A stretch of 21,244 nt of DNA from WQUF01 sp031549525 (GTDB lineage Bacteria > Bacillota > Clostridia > Clostridiales > Clostridiaceae): NCBI GenBank assembly GCA_031549525.1, contig JAVBPQ010000075.1, positions 1 to 21,244 on the forward strand. Reading direction: 5' to 3'. The notes beneath the pieces were generated by a model. It was not told where the DNA came from. It made no database searches and saw only the letters and a program-made list of their open reading frames with translations. Each line of letters opens with the position of its first letter. Positions within the stretch are counted from its first letter, which is position 1. Of this stretch, positions 5,274-13,148 are shown piece by piece. A program made the translations under genes and the position numbers.

Positions 5274-6074
5274 ATGTTAGTAGTTGTAAATATTGGAAAT
5301 ACAAATATAGCTATAGGTGTTTATAATGATGAAAAACTACTTTCTATTTTTAGATTATCAACTAAGACAAATAGAACATCAGATGAGACATATGTGTATA
5401 TATATAACTTACTTGTCCAAAATAAGATAAATCCTGAGGATGTTACAGGAGTTATAATATCATCTGTAGTTCCTGATATAATGTATACCTTTGAGCATGC
5501 CATTAGAAAATGCTTTAATGTGACTCCGATTGTAGTGGGACCTGGAATTAAAACTGGAATTAACATCAAAATTGACAATCCAAAAGAGCTAGGTGCTGAT
5601 CTTATTGTAAATGCAGTGGCAGCATATGAAAGGTACAAAGATTCTTGTATTGTCATAGATTTTGGAACGGCTACTACATTTTCAGCAGTTTCAAAGTATT
5701 GTGAGCATCTAGGAGTATGTATATGCCCTGGGGTTAAGATTTCAGCAGATGCATTGTTTTTAAATACAGCTAAACTGCCAAAGGTTGAACTTATTTTACC
5801 TCAAAAGGTCATAGGTAAAAATACCATACACAGTATGCAATCTGGAATAATTTTAGGTATAATTGGAGAAGTCAAATATATTGTAGAAAAGATGTCTTAC
5901 GAGATGATGGAAATGGGTGAAAATAAACCTCATGTAATTGCTACAGGTGGAATGTCAAGCCTTGTTTCAAAATATGCAGGTAATATAATTGATAAAACAG
6001 ATCCTCTCTTGACTTTAGAAGGATTAAGGATAATATATAATAGAAATCTTGAAAGAATTATTAAGAATGAGTAA
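5274..6074 (+). CDS. coaX: Type III pantothenate kinase homologue with altered active site
   Basis: A 266-residue protein of the acetate and sugar kinase/actin-like ATPase fold, full length for CoaX, the type III pantothenate kinase of coenzyme A synthesis. Family landmarks are present: RTSDE (34-38), the GPGIKTGI loop (89-96), GAD (107-109), DFGTATT (129-135), LPKVEL (168-173), GKNTIHSMQSGI (181-192) and ATGGMSS (233-239). Several normally constant positions differ. The phosphate-1 motif D-x-G-N-T-N reads NIGNTN, so the first catalytic aspartate is Asn6. GADR is GADL, FDVVS is FSAVS, and the GG before the PG loop is GV. The other two aspartates (D109, D129) remain. It could be a weak or inactive paralogue, or one tuned to another substrate. 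It overlaps dusB by 8 nt; GGAGG lies at 5261-5265. Confidence 0.85.
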   Translation: MLVVVNIGNTNIAIGVYNDEKLLSIFRLSTKTNRTSDETYVYIYNLLVQNKINPEDVTGVIISSVVPDIMYTFEHAIRKCFNVTPIVVGPGIKTGINIKIDNPKELGADLIVNAVAAYERYKDSCIVIDFGTATTFSAVSKYCEHLGVCICPGVKISADALFLNTAKLPKVELILPQKVIGKNTIHSMQSGIILGIIGEVKYIVEKMSYEMMEMGENKPHVIATGGMSSLVSKYAGNIIDKTDPLLTLEGLRIIYNRNLERIIKNE

Positions 6075-7029
6075 ATTTAAAATTGATGGAAAAGTATTTT
6101 TAGCACCTATGGCAGGAGTAACAGATCTTGCTTTTAGGGAAATATGTAAAAAACTTGGCTGTTCTTTAACATATACAGAGATGGTAAGTGCAAAAGCTCT
6201 TTACTATGAAAATAAAAAAACACATGATATAATAGCATTTTCTAAAAATGAATGTCCTGCAGCTGTTCAAGTTTTTGGTCATGAACCTTATATTTTAGCA
6301 AAGGCATGTGAAAAGTTTGAAAAGGATGATAGAATATCCACCATAGATGTAAACATGGGATGTCCTGCTCCTAAGATAGTAAAAAATGGTGATGGAGCAG
6401 CTCTTTTAAATGATAGAAAACTTGCATCCAAAATAATTAAGGAGATGAAGAAGACTACATCTAAACCAATTACAGCTAAAATAAGAAAAGGGTTTAAGTT
6501 AAATGAAAATACCTGTATTGAATTTTCAAAAGAATTAGAAGAAAGCGAAATAGATGCCATTTGTATCCATGGAAGAACTAGAGAACAATATTATCAAGGT
6601 TTTTCTGATTGGAGTTGTATAAAAGATGTTAAAAAGAATGTTTCTGTTCCTGTAATTGGCAATGGAGATATTAAAACCTCTGAAGATGCATTATCCATTA
6701 TTGAAAAAACAGATTGTGATTATATAATGGTAGCAAGGGGAGCTTTAGGTAACCCTTGGATATTTGAAGAAATAAATTCAAAATTAAATGGACTTCAATA
6801 TATCGAAAAAAATGCAGAAGATAAAGTTCATATGTGTATACATCACTTAAAGAAGTCTTTGGAATATTATGGAGAATATATAGCTGTCAGAGAAATGAGA
6901 AAACATATTGGCTGGTATTTAAAAGGTCTTATTAACAGCATTGAGGTTAAAAATAGAATAAATATGGAAGATAATGCTGAAAAAGTGATAAAAATATTGG
7001 AACAATATATATTAAAATTAAGGTCATAA
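6067..7029 (+). CDS. dusB: tRNA-dihydrouridine synthase
   Basis: A 320-residue FMN-dependent enzyme that reduces uridine to dihydrouridine in the tRNA D-loop. The TIM barrel opens with FLAPMAGVTDLAFREICKKLG (residues 11-31), followed by YTEMVSAKAL, PAAVQVFG, the catalytic cysteine C99 in VNMGCPAPKIVKNGDG, the KIRKGF strand that positions FMN, IHGRTREQYYQG, and GNGDI with MVARGALGNPWIF at the phosphate site. A helical C-terminal tRNA-binding domain follows (MRKHIGWYLKG). The ATG at 6067 lies inside the end of coaX; a TTG at 6049 would add six residues, and neither site has a strong ribosome binding site, so translational coupling is likely. The DusB subgroup fits the usual coaX-dusB-greA-lysS neighbourhood of Clostridia. 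Confidence 0.9.
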   Translation: MSKFKIDGKVFLAPMAGVTDLAFREICKKLGCSLTYTEMVSAKALYYENKKTHDIIAFSKNECPAAVQVFGHEPYILAKACEKFEKDDRISTIDVNMGCPAPKIVKNGDGAALLNDRKLASKIIKEMKKTTSKPITAKIRKGFKLNENTCIEFSKELEESEIDAICIHGRTREQYYQGFSDWSCIKDVKKNVSVPVIGNGDIKTSEDALSIIEKTDCDYIMVARGALGNPWIFEEINSKLNGLQYIEKNAEDKVHMCIHHLKKSLEYYGEYIAVREMRKHIGWYLKGLINSIEVKNRINMEDNAEKVIKILEQYILKLRS

Positions 7030-7080
7030 AAAATGCTAAATAATCGTAGTATTAATTAATAACTTTTAATAGGATTCACA

Positions 7081-7109
7081 TTGATTTATTTTAAGCTATA
7101 CTATATAAT
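7081..7109 (+). promoter_or_regulatory. Sigma-A promoter of greA-lysS
   Basis: TTGATT (7081-7086) and TATAAT (7104-7109) are spaced by exactly 17 bp, about 55 bp upstream of the greA start. Confidence 0.7.
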
Positions 7110-7163
7110 GTTTAGAATGATTTCAATTATTAGATTCAATATGTATAAGGAGAGAATTTATTA

Positions 7164-7646
7164 ATGAATTATAACAAAAAACATCTAATTACCTACGAAG
7201 GTATTAAAAGATTAGAGGCAGAATTAGAACACTTAAAAACTGTTCGAAGGAATGAAATCAAAGAAAAAATAAAAGTGGCTCTTACATTTGGTGATTTAAG
7301 TGAAAATTCAGAATATGATGAAGCTAAAAATGAGCAAGCTTTTGTTGAAGGTAGAATATTACAATTAGAGTCTATGCTTAAAAATGCTTCAGTTGTAGAC
7401 GAGGTTGATGTACCTAACGATTGTGTGGCGATAGGTAGCATAGTTGAGCTTGAAGATTATGAGATGGGTGAAAATGTAGAATATTATATTGTAGGCTCAG
7501 TTGAGGCTGATCCAATAAATTATAAAATATCAAATGAATCTCCTGTAGGAAATGCATTGATAGGTAGAAAAAAAGGAGATATAATTAAAGTTGAAGCACC
7601 TAATGGATTATATAAATTTAAAATATTGAGCATCAAAAGAGCTTAA
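7164..7646 (+). CDS. greA: Transcription elongation factor GreA
   Basis: A 160-residue protein, standard GreA length. It binds the RNA polymerase secondary channel and stimulates cleavage of backtracked transcripts. The N-terminal antiparallel coiled coil (residues 1-75) carries the acidic tip GDLSENSEYDEAKNEQ, with the conserved D44 and E47 that help hold the catalytic magnesium. The C-terminal FKBP-like domain shows IGSIVELED, YYIVGSVEADP and KISNESPVGNALIGRKKGD, all near consensus. The ATG has AAGGAGAG upstream. The gene lies 17 nt before lysS and shares its promoter. Confidence 0.97.
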   Translation: MNYNKKHLITYEGIKRLEAELEHLKTVRRNEIKEKIKVALTFGDLSENSEYDEAKNEQAFVEGRILQLESMLKNASVVDEVDVPNDCVAIGSIVELEDYEMGENVEYYIVGSVEADPINYKISNESPVGNALIGRKKGDIIKVEAPNGLYKFKILSIKRA

Positions 7647-7663
7647 ATTTGGAGGTTAAAACC

Positions 7664-9178
7664 ATGAACCATGAGATTAAAAATGAGATACTAGATTTAG
7701 TGAAGGATGAAGAACAATTCAATGAATTTGTCAAACAAAGAATTGAAAAACTAAAGAAACTTAAAAGTGAAGGATGCGATCCTTTTGATGTATATAAAGT
7801 GGAAAGGAATGCTACATCTATTGAGATCAAGGAAAGGTTTGAAGATTTTGTTGATAAAGAAGTCTTAGTAGCAGGCAGGCTCATATCTAAACGGGTACAT
7901 GGTAAAGCAGGCTTTTCTGATTTAATAGATAGATTTGGTAAAATTCAATTATATATTAAAAAAGATATAGTTTTAGAAGAAAACTTAGAATTATTTAAAA
8001 GCCTTGATATTGGTGATTGGATTTGGGTGAGAGGCATTGTATTTAAGACAAAGACTGGAGAAGTTTCTATTCAAATTCATGAATTTAAATTGATAGGTAA
8101 ATCCATAAAACCACTTCCTGAAAAATGGCATGGTCTTAAGGACCCTGATTTAAGATATAGGCAAAGAGAAGTGGATTTAATAGTAAATAATGATGTAAAA
8201 GATACTTTTTTAAAGAGAAGCTTAATAATAAAGGGAATTAGAGAATTTTTAGATAAAAGAGGATATATTGAAGCTGAAACTCCTATTTTAGCATCTATTG
8301 CAAGCGGAGCTGCTGCAAGGCCCTTTAAAACTCATCATAATGCATTAGATATAGATTTGTATTTGAGAATTGCAACTGAGTTATATCTAAAGAGGCTTAT
8401 TGTGGCTGGTTTTGAAAAAGTCTATGAAATGGGTAAAGACTTTAGAAATGAAGGAATAGATATAAGGCATAACCCTGAGTTTACTATGATTGAGCTATAT
8501 GAAGCTTTTGCTGATTACAATGACATGATGGAGCTTACAGAAAATTTAGTATCATCTTTATGCGAGAAAATAAATGGAACTACTAAAATCATGTATCAAG
8601 ATGTTGAAATAGATTTTACACCTCCATGGAGGAGGATTACAATGGTAGAGGCTGTTTTAGAACATACAGGAATTGATTTTAATAATATAAAGTCCCATGA
8701 AGAAGCGAGAGAAATAGCAAAAAAGAAGCATTTAGAATTTAAAAAGAATCTTTGCGATGTGACTAAAGGGGAAGTTTTAAATGCTATGTTTGAAGAATTT
8801 GCAGAAGATAAATTAATACAGCCTACATTTCTCTGCGATTACCCTGTTGAGATATCACCTCTTACAAAGAAAAAAAGAGGGAATGAAGAATTTACTGAGA
8901 GATTTGAAGGGTTCATATGCGGAAGAGAGATATGCAATGCATATTCAGAGTTAAATGACCCTATTGTTCAAAGAGAGAGATTTACTCAGCAGGCGAGGGA
9001 AAAAGAGCTTGGAGATGATGAGGCATATGAAATAGATGAAGAGTTTATGAACGCTTTAGAAGTTGGGATGCCTCCAACTGCTGGAATAGGAATTGGAATT
9101 GATAGAATAGTGATGTTTTTGACAAACTCTCATTCCATAAGAGATGTGATCTTATTCCCAACTATGAAACCACTATAA
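7664..9178 (+). CDS. lysS: Lysyl-tRNA synthetase, class II
   Basis: A 504-residue class II lysyl-tRNA synthetase that charges tRNA-Lys in the cytosol. An N-terminal helical segment is followed by the OB-fold anticodon-binding domain (about residues 55-150, with LISKRVHGKAGFSDLIDRFGKIQLY). The class II core follows: motif 1 near KGIREFLDKRGYIEAETPIL, motif 2 FRNEGIDIRHNPEFTMIELYEAFADY, and motif 3 GIGIGIDRIVMFLTNSHSIRDVILFP. Signature positions are mostly intact. Small departures from the usual text are SIASGAAARPF where IAGGAAARPF is common, and IATELYLKRL where a proline usually precedes ELYLKRL. A second lysS copy elsewhere would not surprise. The ATG at 7664 sits 8 nt after GGAGG; a TTG at 7649 is upstream of that site and is rejected. 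Confidence 0.96.
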   Translation: MNHEIKNEILDLVKDEEQFNEFVKQRIEKLKKLKSEGCDPFDVYKVERNATSIEIKERFEDFVDKEVLVAGRLISKRVHGKAGFSDLIDRFGKIQLYIKKDIVLEENLELFKSLDIGDWIWVRGIVFKTKTGEVSIQIHEFKLIGKSIKPLPEKWHGLKDPDLRYRQREVDLIVNNDVKDTFLKRSLIIKGIREFLDKRGYIEAETPILASIASGAAARPFKTHHNALDIDLYLRIATELYLKRLIVAGFEKVYEMGKDFRNEGIDIRHNPEFTMIELYEAFADYNDMMELTENLVSSLCEKINGTTKIMYQDVEIDFTPPWRRITMVEAVLEHTGIDFNNIKSHEEAREIAKKKHLEFKKNLCDVTKGEVLNAMFEEFAEDKLIQPTFLCDYPVEISPLTKKKRGNEEFTERFEGFICGREICNAYSELNDPIVQRERFTQQAREKELGDDEAYEIDEEFMNALEVGMPPTAGIGIGIDRIVMFLTNSHSIRDVILFPTMKPL

Positions 9179-9197
9179 TTTAAAAGTTTAATTTTAA

Positions 9198-9230
9198 AAT
9201 ATAAAGATATTTCTGTCTTTATATTTTTTT
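9198..9230 (+). terminator. Intrinsic terminator after lysS
   Basis: AATATAAAGA (9198-9207) and TCTTTATATT (9216-9225) form a perfect 10-bp stem with an 8-nt loop. The T run continues to 9230. Confidence 0.85.
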
Positions 9231-9253
9231 GTTTTGAAACTTTTTTATATAAG

Positions 9254-9282
9254 TGAATAATATTTAAAAAAAAAGCAAACTA
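9254..9282 (+). promoter_or_regulatory. Possible forespore (sigma-G/F type) promoter for tlp
   Basis: TGAATA (9254-9259) and CAAACTA (9276-9282), 16 bp apart, resemble the sigma-G pattern TGAATA/CATACTA. A second, weaker candidate is TGAATA at 9328-9333 with AATATTA at 9350-9356, also 16 bp apart and nearer the gene. A forespore promoter is expected for a spore-protein gene; which of the two works is open. Confidence 0.3.
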
Positions 9283-9436
9283 TATTATATATTATTATTG
9301 TAAACAAGTTGTAAGATGAGCTGATCATGAATACTTTGTTTTATAATAAAATATTAAAGTTTTTTATAAAGAAAAATGTGCTTCTGTTAGAGGTTAATTT
9401 AAAAACTTGTTATTTTTTAAAAATAAGGAGGGCAAA

Positions 9437-9664
9437 ATGAGCCATAAAATTGAAGGTAGAAGAGAAAACTTGAGGAAGATAAAAGAGAATATAAAGAATA
9501 TCCAAACGAATATAGAGCTCACAAATGATATTATTGAATCCACCACAGACAGTAGAATAAGAGCACAATTAGAAGAAAAAAATATGATAAAATTAGAATC
9601 ACTAGAATCTTTAAAGAATGAATTTAAAGGTGAAATGATGTTAAGGCAGAATCAACAAGATTAA
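9437..9664 (+). CDS. tlp: Small acid-soluble spore protein, Tlp family
   Basis: A 75-residue, highly charged, almost wholly helical protein. It begins MSHKIEGRRENLRKIKENIKNIQTNIELTNDIIEST and continues with an E/K-rich helix, DSRIRAQLEEKNMIKLESLESLKNEFKGE. The MSHK-x-D/E-x-R-x-x-N start and the spaced IQ/NI pattern match Tlp, a minor small acid-soluble protein made in the forespore. The ATG at 9437 follows AAGGAGGG; an in-frame upstream start at 9407 would place the ribosome binding site inside the gene and is rejected. It is monocistronic between two terminators. It supports a spore-forming host. Confidence 0.85.
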   Translation: MSHKIEGRRENLRKIKENIKNIQTNIELTNDIIESTTDSRIRAQLEEKNMIKLESLESLKNEFKGEMMLRQNQQD

Positions 9665-9672
9665 AAATATTA

Positions 9673-9706
9673 AAAAGATGATTTCTTATTGAGAGTCATC
9701 TTTTTT
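9673..9706 (+). terminator. Intrinsic terminator after tlp
   Basis: AAAAGATGA (9673-9681) pairs with TCATCTTTT (9696-9704), with additional inner pairing, and the T run ends at 9706. Confidence 0.8.
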
Positions 9707-9830
9707 AGTTTTATATAAAAAAGAATGTTAAATTAATCTAGCATTTTAAATGTTTTATGGATTGATATTTTGAGTTATAATTTAAATAAGAAAAAAAATT
9801 ATAAATAAAAAAAATTTTAAGAGGTGTATT

Positions 9831-10487
9831 ATAATATTATTTAAAAAACTAGAAATTAAAAAAGGAGATATTGTTTCTATCGTGGGAGCAGGAGGAAAAA
9901 CCACTTTGATGTTTTCTCTTGCAAATGAGTTAAAGCATGAGTTTAAGGTTTTAATATGTACTACTACTAAAATATCAGTTCCAAGGAGCAATCAGTTTGA
10001 TTTTTTCTATATAGGAGAAATACCTTTTAAAGATTTACATAATAATGGTATATATGTATTTGGAAATACTATTTCAAAGGGAAAGCTTGTACTAACTAAA
10101 GAAAGTGATATTATAAAATATAAAAATATGTTCGATATAATACTCATCGAAGCAGATGGCTCAAAAATGAAAGGAATAAAGGGATGGAAGGATTATGAAC
10201 CTGTAATTATAAATGACAGTACAAAGACCATAGGGGTTTTAGATATTTTAAATGTAGGTAAGGTAGTTAATGAAGATAATGTCCACAACATTGAAGAGTT
10301 CATTGACATAACAAATTCATCTAAAAATTCCACAATAACTATGGAGCATATCATAAATTTAATAAAACATCCCAATGGGCTTTTTAAAAATTCAAAAGGA
10401 GAAAAAATAATATATATACCAAAATATGATAAAATAGCAAATGATTTGATTAAATCATTAGATAAATCCATAAGGGTGGTAGTATGA
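9831..10487 (+). CDS. yqeC: YqeC-family selenium-dependent hydroxylase accessory protein (non-ATG start)
   Basis: A predicted P-loop protein of about 218 residues. KKGDIVSIVGAGGKTTLMFSLANEL holds the Walker A motif, and IILIEADGSKMKGIKGWKDYEPVI is the Walker-B-like and substrate segment typical of YqeC. This family co-occurs with selenium-dependent molybdenum hydroxylases and is presumed to act in their maturation; its biochemistry is unproven. The frame is open from 9786 but has no ATG, GTG or TTG before a GTG at 9882, which would delete the first beta strand before the P-loop. A GAGGTG ribosome binding site (9821-9826) instead points to ATA at 9831 or 9834 (or ATT at 9828). I placed the start at 9831 provisionally. 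The stop overlaps the next start (ATGA). It opens the Mo/Se operon; a TATAAT at 9776 may be part of its promoter, but no good -35 pairs with it. Confidence 0.8.
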   Translation: MILFKKLEIKKGDIVSIVGAGGKTTLMFSLANELKHEFKVLICTTTKISVPRSNQFDFFYIGEIPFKDLHNNGIYVFGNTISKGKLVLTKESDIIKYKNMFDIILIEADGSKMKGIKGWKDYEPVIINDSTKTIGVLDILNVGKVVNEDNVHNIEEFIDITNSSKNSTITMEHIINLIKHPNGLFKNSKGEKIIYIPKYDKIANDLIKSLDKSIRVVV

Positions 10488-11872
10488 AATTTGAATTTAC
10501 TGCAATTATACTTGCTTCAGGATTTTCCAAGCGATTTAAATATGGAAATAAACTTATATTTAAATATGAAGGTAAACCTATAGTTGAACATGTCATGGAT
10601 GCTATAAAAAAATGCAAAAGATTTAAAGATATCATTTTAGTTAGCTCCTATGATGATATACTTGATTTAGCAAAGATAAAGGGATTTATTTTCATAAAAA
10701 ATATTTACCATAATGAAGGGATTGCTTCTAGTATAAGGCTTGGAGTAGAAAACTCAAAAGATACCAATTATATGTTTTTTGTAGGAGATCAGCCTGGTTT
10801 AGATGAAAATTTAATAAATAAACTCCTAGAGAATTTTAATGGTGAAGATATTACAGTTCCTGTTTTTAATGGAGAATTTAAGAATCCTGTGATATTTCCA
10901 AATAAATTTAAATCTAAGCTTCTTGATTTAAAGGGAGATATAGGAGGAAGGGTTTTAATAAAAGAATGTACTGATAAGGTGAAAGAAGTAAAAATATTAG
11001 AAGAAAGGTATTTTAAAGATATAGATACAGTAGAGGATTATTATGAAATGGAAAGATTAATTGTAATAAGAGGGGCAGGTGATATAGCTACAGGAGTAAT
11101 TCAGAAGCTTTTAAGAGCTGGTTTTAAAGTGATTGCTATGGAAACAAGATTCCCTTCTGCTATAAGGAGAAGTGTAAGTTTGTGTCAATGTATGTATGAT
11201 GGTGAAGCAACTGTAGAAGACATAGTTTCAAAGAGAATCGACAATATAGAAGAAGCATGGGAAGTATTGCAAAGAGGAAAAGTACCAGTTTTAAATGATG
11301 AGGAATGTGTTTCTTTAAATGCCATACGACCTATGGCGCTTATAGATGCTATTTTAGCAAAAAAGAATTTAGGAACCAATCGCAATATGGCACCTATCAC
11401 CATTGGGCTAGGTCCTGGATTTTGTGCTAAAGAAGATGTTGATGTTGTCATAGAAACTAATAGAGGTCATGATCTTGGAAAGCTAATCTTTGATGGGCCT
11501 GCAAAAGAGAATACTGGTTTTCCAGGTGAGATATGCGGAGTTTCTTTAGATAGGGTAATTTATGCAACTTCTATGGGAACATTTAAACCTGCAAGGCAAA
11601 TTGGAGATATTGTGAAAAAAGATGAGGTAATTGGAGAAGTAATATACAATAATAAAACTGCAGAAATTGTGAGATCTAAATTAGATGGTGTATTACGAGG
11701 CATAATTCAAGATGGATTTTTAGTTAAGCCTGAGCTTAAGATTGCAGATGTAGATCCAAGGATGTCAGAGAAGAAAAATTGTTTTTCTATTTCAGATAAG
11801 GCAAGATGTATTGGCGGTGCAGTACTTGAAGCACTAATTTATTTAGAGAGGAGAAAATTCGTTGAAAAGTAA
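10484..11872 (+). CDS. MocA-YqeB fusion: nucleotidyltransferase plus Se-hydroxylase maturation protein
   Basis: A 462-residue two-domain protein. Residues 1-195 are a MobA-like/MocA nucleotidyltransferase: LASGFSKRF (10-18), GNKL (21-24), GDQPGLD (101-107), NPVIFP (134-139), and the metal-binding DIDT (189-192). MocA enzymes attach CMP to molybdopterin for xanthine-dehydrogenase-type enzymes. Residues from about 201 to 462 are YqeB (EF2563 family): VIRGAGDIATGVIQKLLRAGF, ETRFPSAIRRSVSLCQCMYDGEATVEDI, GLGPGFCAKEDVDVVIETNRGHDLG, and a final GGAVLEAL. YqeB marks selenium-dependent molybdenum hydroxylase systems. In E. coli the two halves are the separate genes ygfJ (mocA) and yqeB. The linkage here is a continuous frame with no internal stop, starting within the end of yqeC. 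A fusion suggests that nucleotide activation and the YqeB step occur on the same cofactor intermediate. Confidence 0.9.
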   Translation: MKFEFTAIILASGFSKRFKYGNKLIFKYEGKPIVEHVMDAIKKCKRFKDIILVSSYDDILDLAKIKGFIFIKNIYHNEGIASSIRLGVENSKDTNYMFFVGDQPGLDENLINKLLENFNGEDITVPVFNGEFKNPVIFPNKFKSKLLDLKGDIGGRVLIKECTDKVKEVKILEERYFKDIDTVEDYYEMERLIVIRGAGDIATGVIQKLLRAGFKVIAMETRFPSAIRRSVSLCQCMYDGEATVEDIVSKRIDNIEEAWEVLQRGKVPVLNDEECVSLNAIRPMALIDAILAKKNLGTNRNMAPITIGLGPGFCAKEDVDVVIETNRGHDLGKLIFDGPAKENTGFPGEICGVSLDRVIYATSMGTFKPARQIGDIVKKDEVIGEVIYNNKTAEIVRSKLDGVLRGIIQDGFLVKPELKIADVDPRMSEKKNCFSISDKARCIGGAVLEALIYLERRKFVEK

Positions 11873-12653
11873 TATTTTATTGATACTACACAATCTTTTA
11901 TCATCAGGTAAAAAAATAGCTATGGTGACCAATATTTCTGTAACTGGCTCATCCCCTGGAAAAGAAGGGGATATAATGGGAGTTATGGAAGACGGGAGCA
12001 TAGTAGGAACCATTGGTGGTGGCACAGCAGAAGCGTTAGCAATAGATATGGCAAAAGGTTGCTTAATGGAAGATAAAAATAAAGAATATGAATTTAAACT
12101 CACTGAAGAAGGAATAGGCACCCTGTGTGGTGGCATAGTGAAAGGATATATTCACATATTAAAACCAATTCCGAGGATTGTGGTATTTGGAGGAGGGCAC
12201 ATAGGTAAACTCATATATGATATAGGAAAAAATTTGAATTTTTCACTGTTAATGATTGATGATAGAGAAGAATTTGCAAATAATAAAAGGTTCCCTGAAG
12301 CAGAAGTCATATGCAAAGAAACTCATGAGGCAATGAAGGATATTTTAGTTACGCAAAATGATTATATAGTAATAGTGACTAGAGGACATAAAGATGATAA
12401 AAAAGCTCTAAAAGAAGTGATTGATTTGGATGCAAAGTATATTGGCTTAATTGGAAGCAAAAAGAAGATAATCCAGATTAAAGATGAGCTTTTAAAAGAA
12501 GGAATTTCTCAAAACTTAATTGATAGGGTTTATGCTCCTATTGGACTTGATATTTCAGATAGTACACCAGAAGAGATTGCACTTGGTATATTAAGCGAGA
12601 TACTCATAATTAAAAATAATGGTACATTAAATCATAGGAGAGATAAAAAATGA
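11862..12653 (+). CDS. xdhC: XdhC-family molybdenum cofactor insertion/sulfuration chaperone
   Basis: A 263-residue protein. The N-terminal XdhC/CoxI domain shows GTIGGGTAEALA (49-60) and a TLCGG cysteine segment (87-91). The C-terminal Rossmann domain has VVFGGGHIGK (107-116), IVIVTRGHKDDKKAL (169-183), YIGLIGSKKK (193-202), YAPIGLDI, and TPEEIALGILSEI. XdhC binds molybdenum cofactor, protects it, and guides its sulfuration before insertion into xanthine-dehydrogenase-type enzymes; in selenium-dependent systems it may serve the seleno form. The start is TTG at 11862 with AGAGGAG upstream, overlapping the end of the preceding gene by 11 nt. The usual 'GSxPR' text appears as GSSPGKEG, a modest departure. 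Confidence 0.9.
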   Translation: MKSNILLILHNLLSSGKKIAMVTNISVTGSSPGKEGDIMGVMEDGSIVGTIGGGTAEALAIDMAKGCLMEDKNKEYEFKLTEEGIGTLCGGIVKGYIHILKPIPRIVVFGGGHIGKLIYDIGKNLNFSLLMIDDREEFANNKRFPEAEVICKETHEAMKDILVTQNDYIVIVTRGHKDDKKALKEVIDLDAKYIGLIGSKKKIIQIKDELLKEGISQNLIDRVYAPIGLDISDSTPEEIALGILSEILIIKNNGTLNHRRDKK

Positions 12654-13147
12654 TAAAAGCAGGAATAATAACTTCAAGCGATAAGGGATATATAGGAGAA
12701 AGGGTTGATGAAAGCGGCGTTATAATAAAAGATATGTTAGAAAAGATGGGCTATGCTGTAGAAAAGTATATAATCCTTCCTGACGACAAGGAGATGCTTT
12801 CTAATGAAATGTGCTATATGGCAGATAAGCTTTTGATTAATTTAATTTTAACAACAGGAGGAACAGGATTTAGCAAAAGAGATGTGATGCCTGAAGCTAC
12901 AAAATCCATAATAGAAAGGGAAACTCCAGGTATTCCAGAAGCTATGAGGCTTGAGAGTTTAAAGATCACAAAAAGGGCTATGCTTTCAAGAGCTTCTGCA
13001 GGTATAAGAGGGAATTGCCTCATAATAAACATGCCAGGAAGTCCAAAAGCTGTAAAAGAGATGATGGAGATTTTATTTCCTGCAATTGAGCATGGACTTG
13101 AAATATTGCTTGGGGAAGCAACTGAATGCGCTGAAAGAAGTGAATAG
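12650..13147 (+). CDS. mog: Molybdopterin adenylyltransferase, MogA/MoaB type
   Basis: A 165-residue single-domain protein that adenylylates molybdopterin before metal insertion. The MoCF-biosynthesis fold is shown by GIITSSDKGYIGERVDESG (5-23), LTTGGTGFSKRDVMPEATKSI (67-87), the binding loop containing SRASAGIRGNCLIINMPGSPKAV (113-135), and a C-terminal helix HGLEILLG. The TTGGTG and PGSPKA motifs are intact. The start overlaps the xdhC stop (ATGA) behind AGGAGAG, and its stop lies one base before the MoeA-like start, so the three are surely co-transcribed. The family naming (MogA versus MoaB) cannot be settled by eye. Confidence 0.92.
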   Translation: MIKAGIITSSDKGYIGERVDESGVIIKDMLEKMGYAVEKYIILPDDKEMLSNEMCYMADKLLINLILTTGGTGFSKRDVMPEATKSIIERETPGIPEAMRLESLKITKRAMLSRASAGIRGNCLIINMPGSPKAVKEMMEILFPAIEHGLEILLGEATECAERSE

Positions 13148-13148
13148 A

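Noticed and set aside
5321..5656. 111-codon minus-strand frame
   Set aside because: It lies wholly within coaX and has no family features or ribosome binding site.
9707..9830. Molybdenum cofactor riboswitch before yqeC
   Set aside because: The 120-bp leader is almost pure A+T with none of the conserved stems or GC-rich core of that RNA class.
13086..13148. Upstream in-frame start for the MoeA-like protein
   Set aside because: It would overlap mog by 62 nt and add residues that do not look like the family; the ATG at 13149 fits the tight operon spacing.
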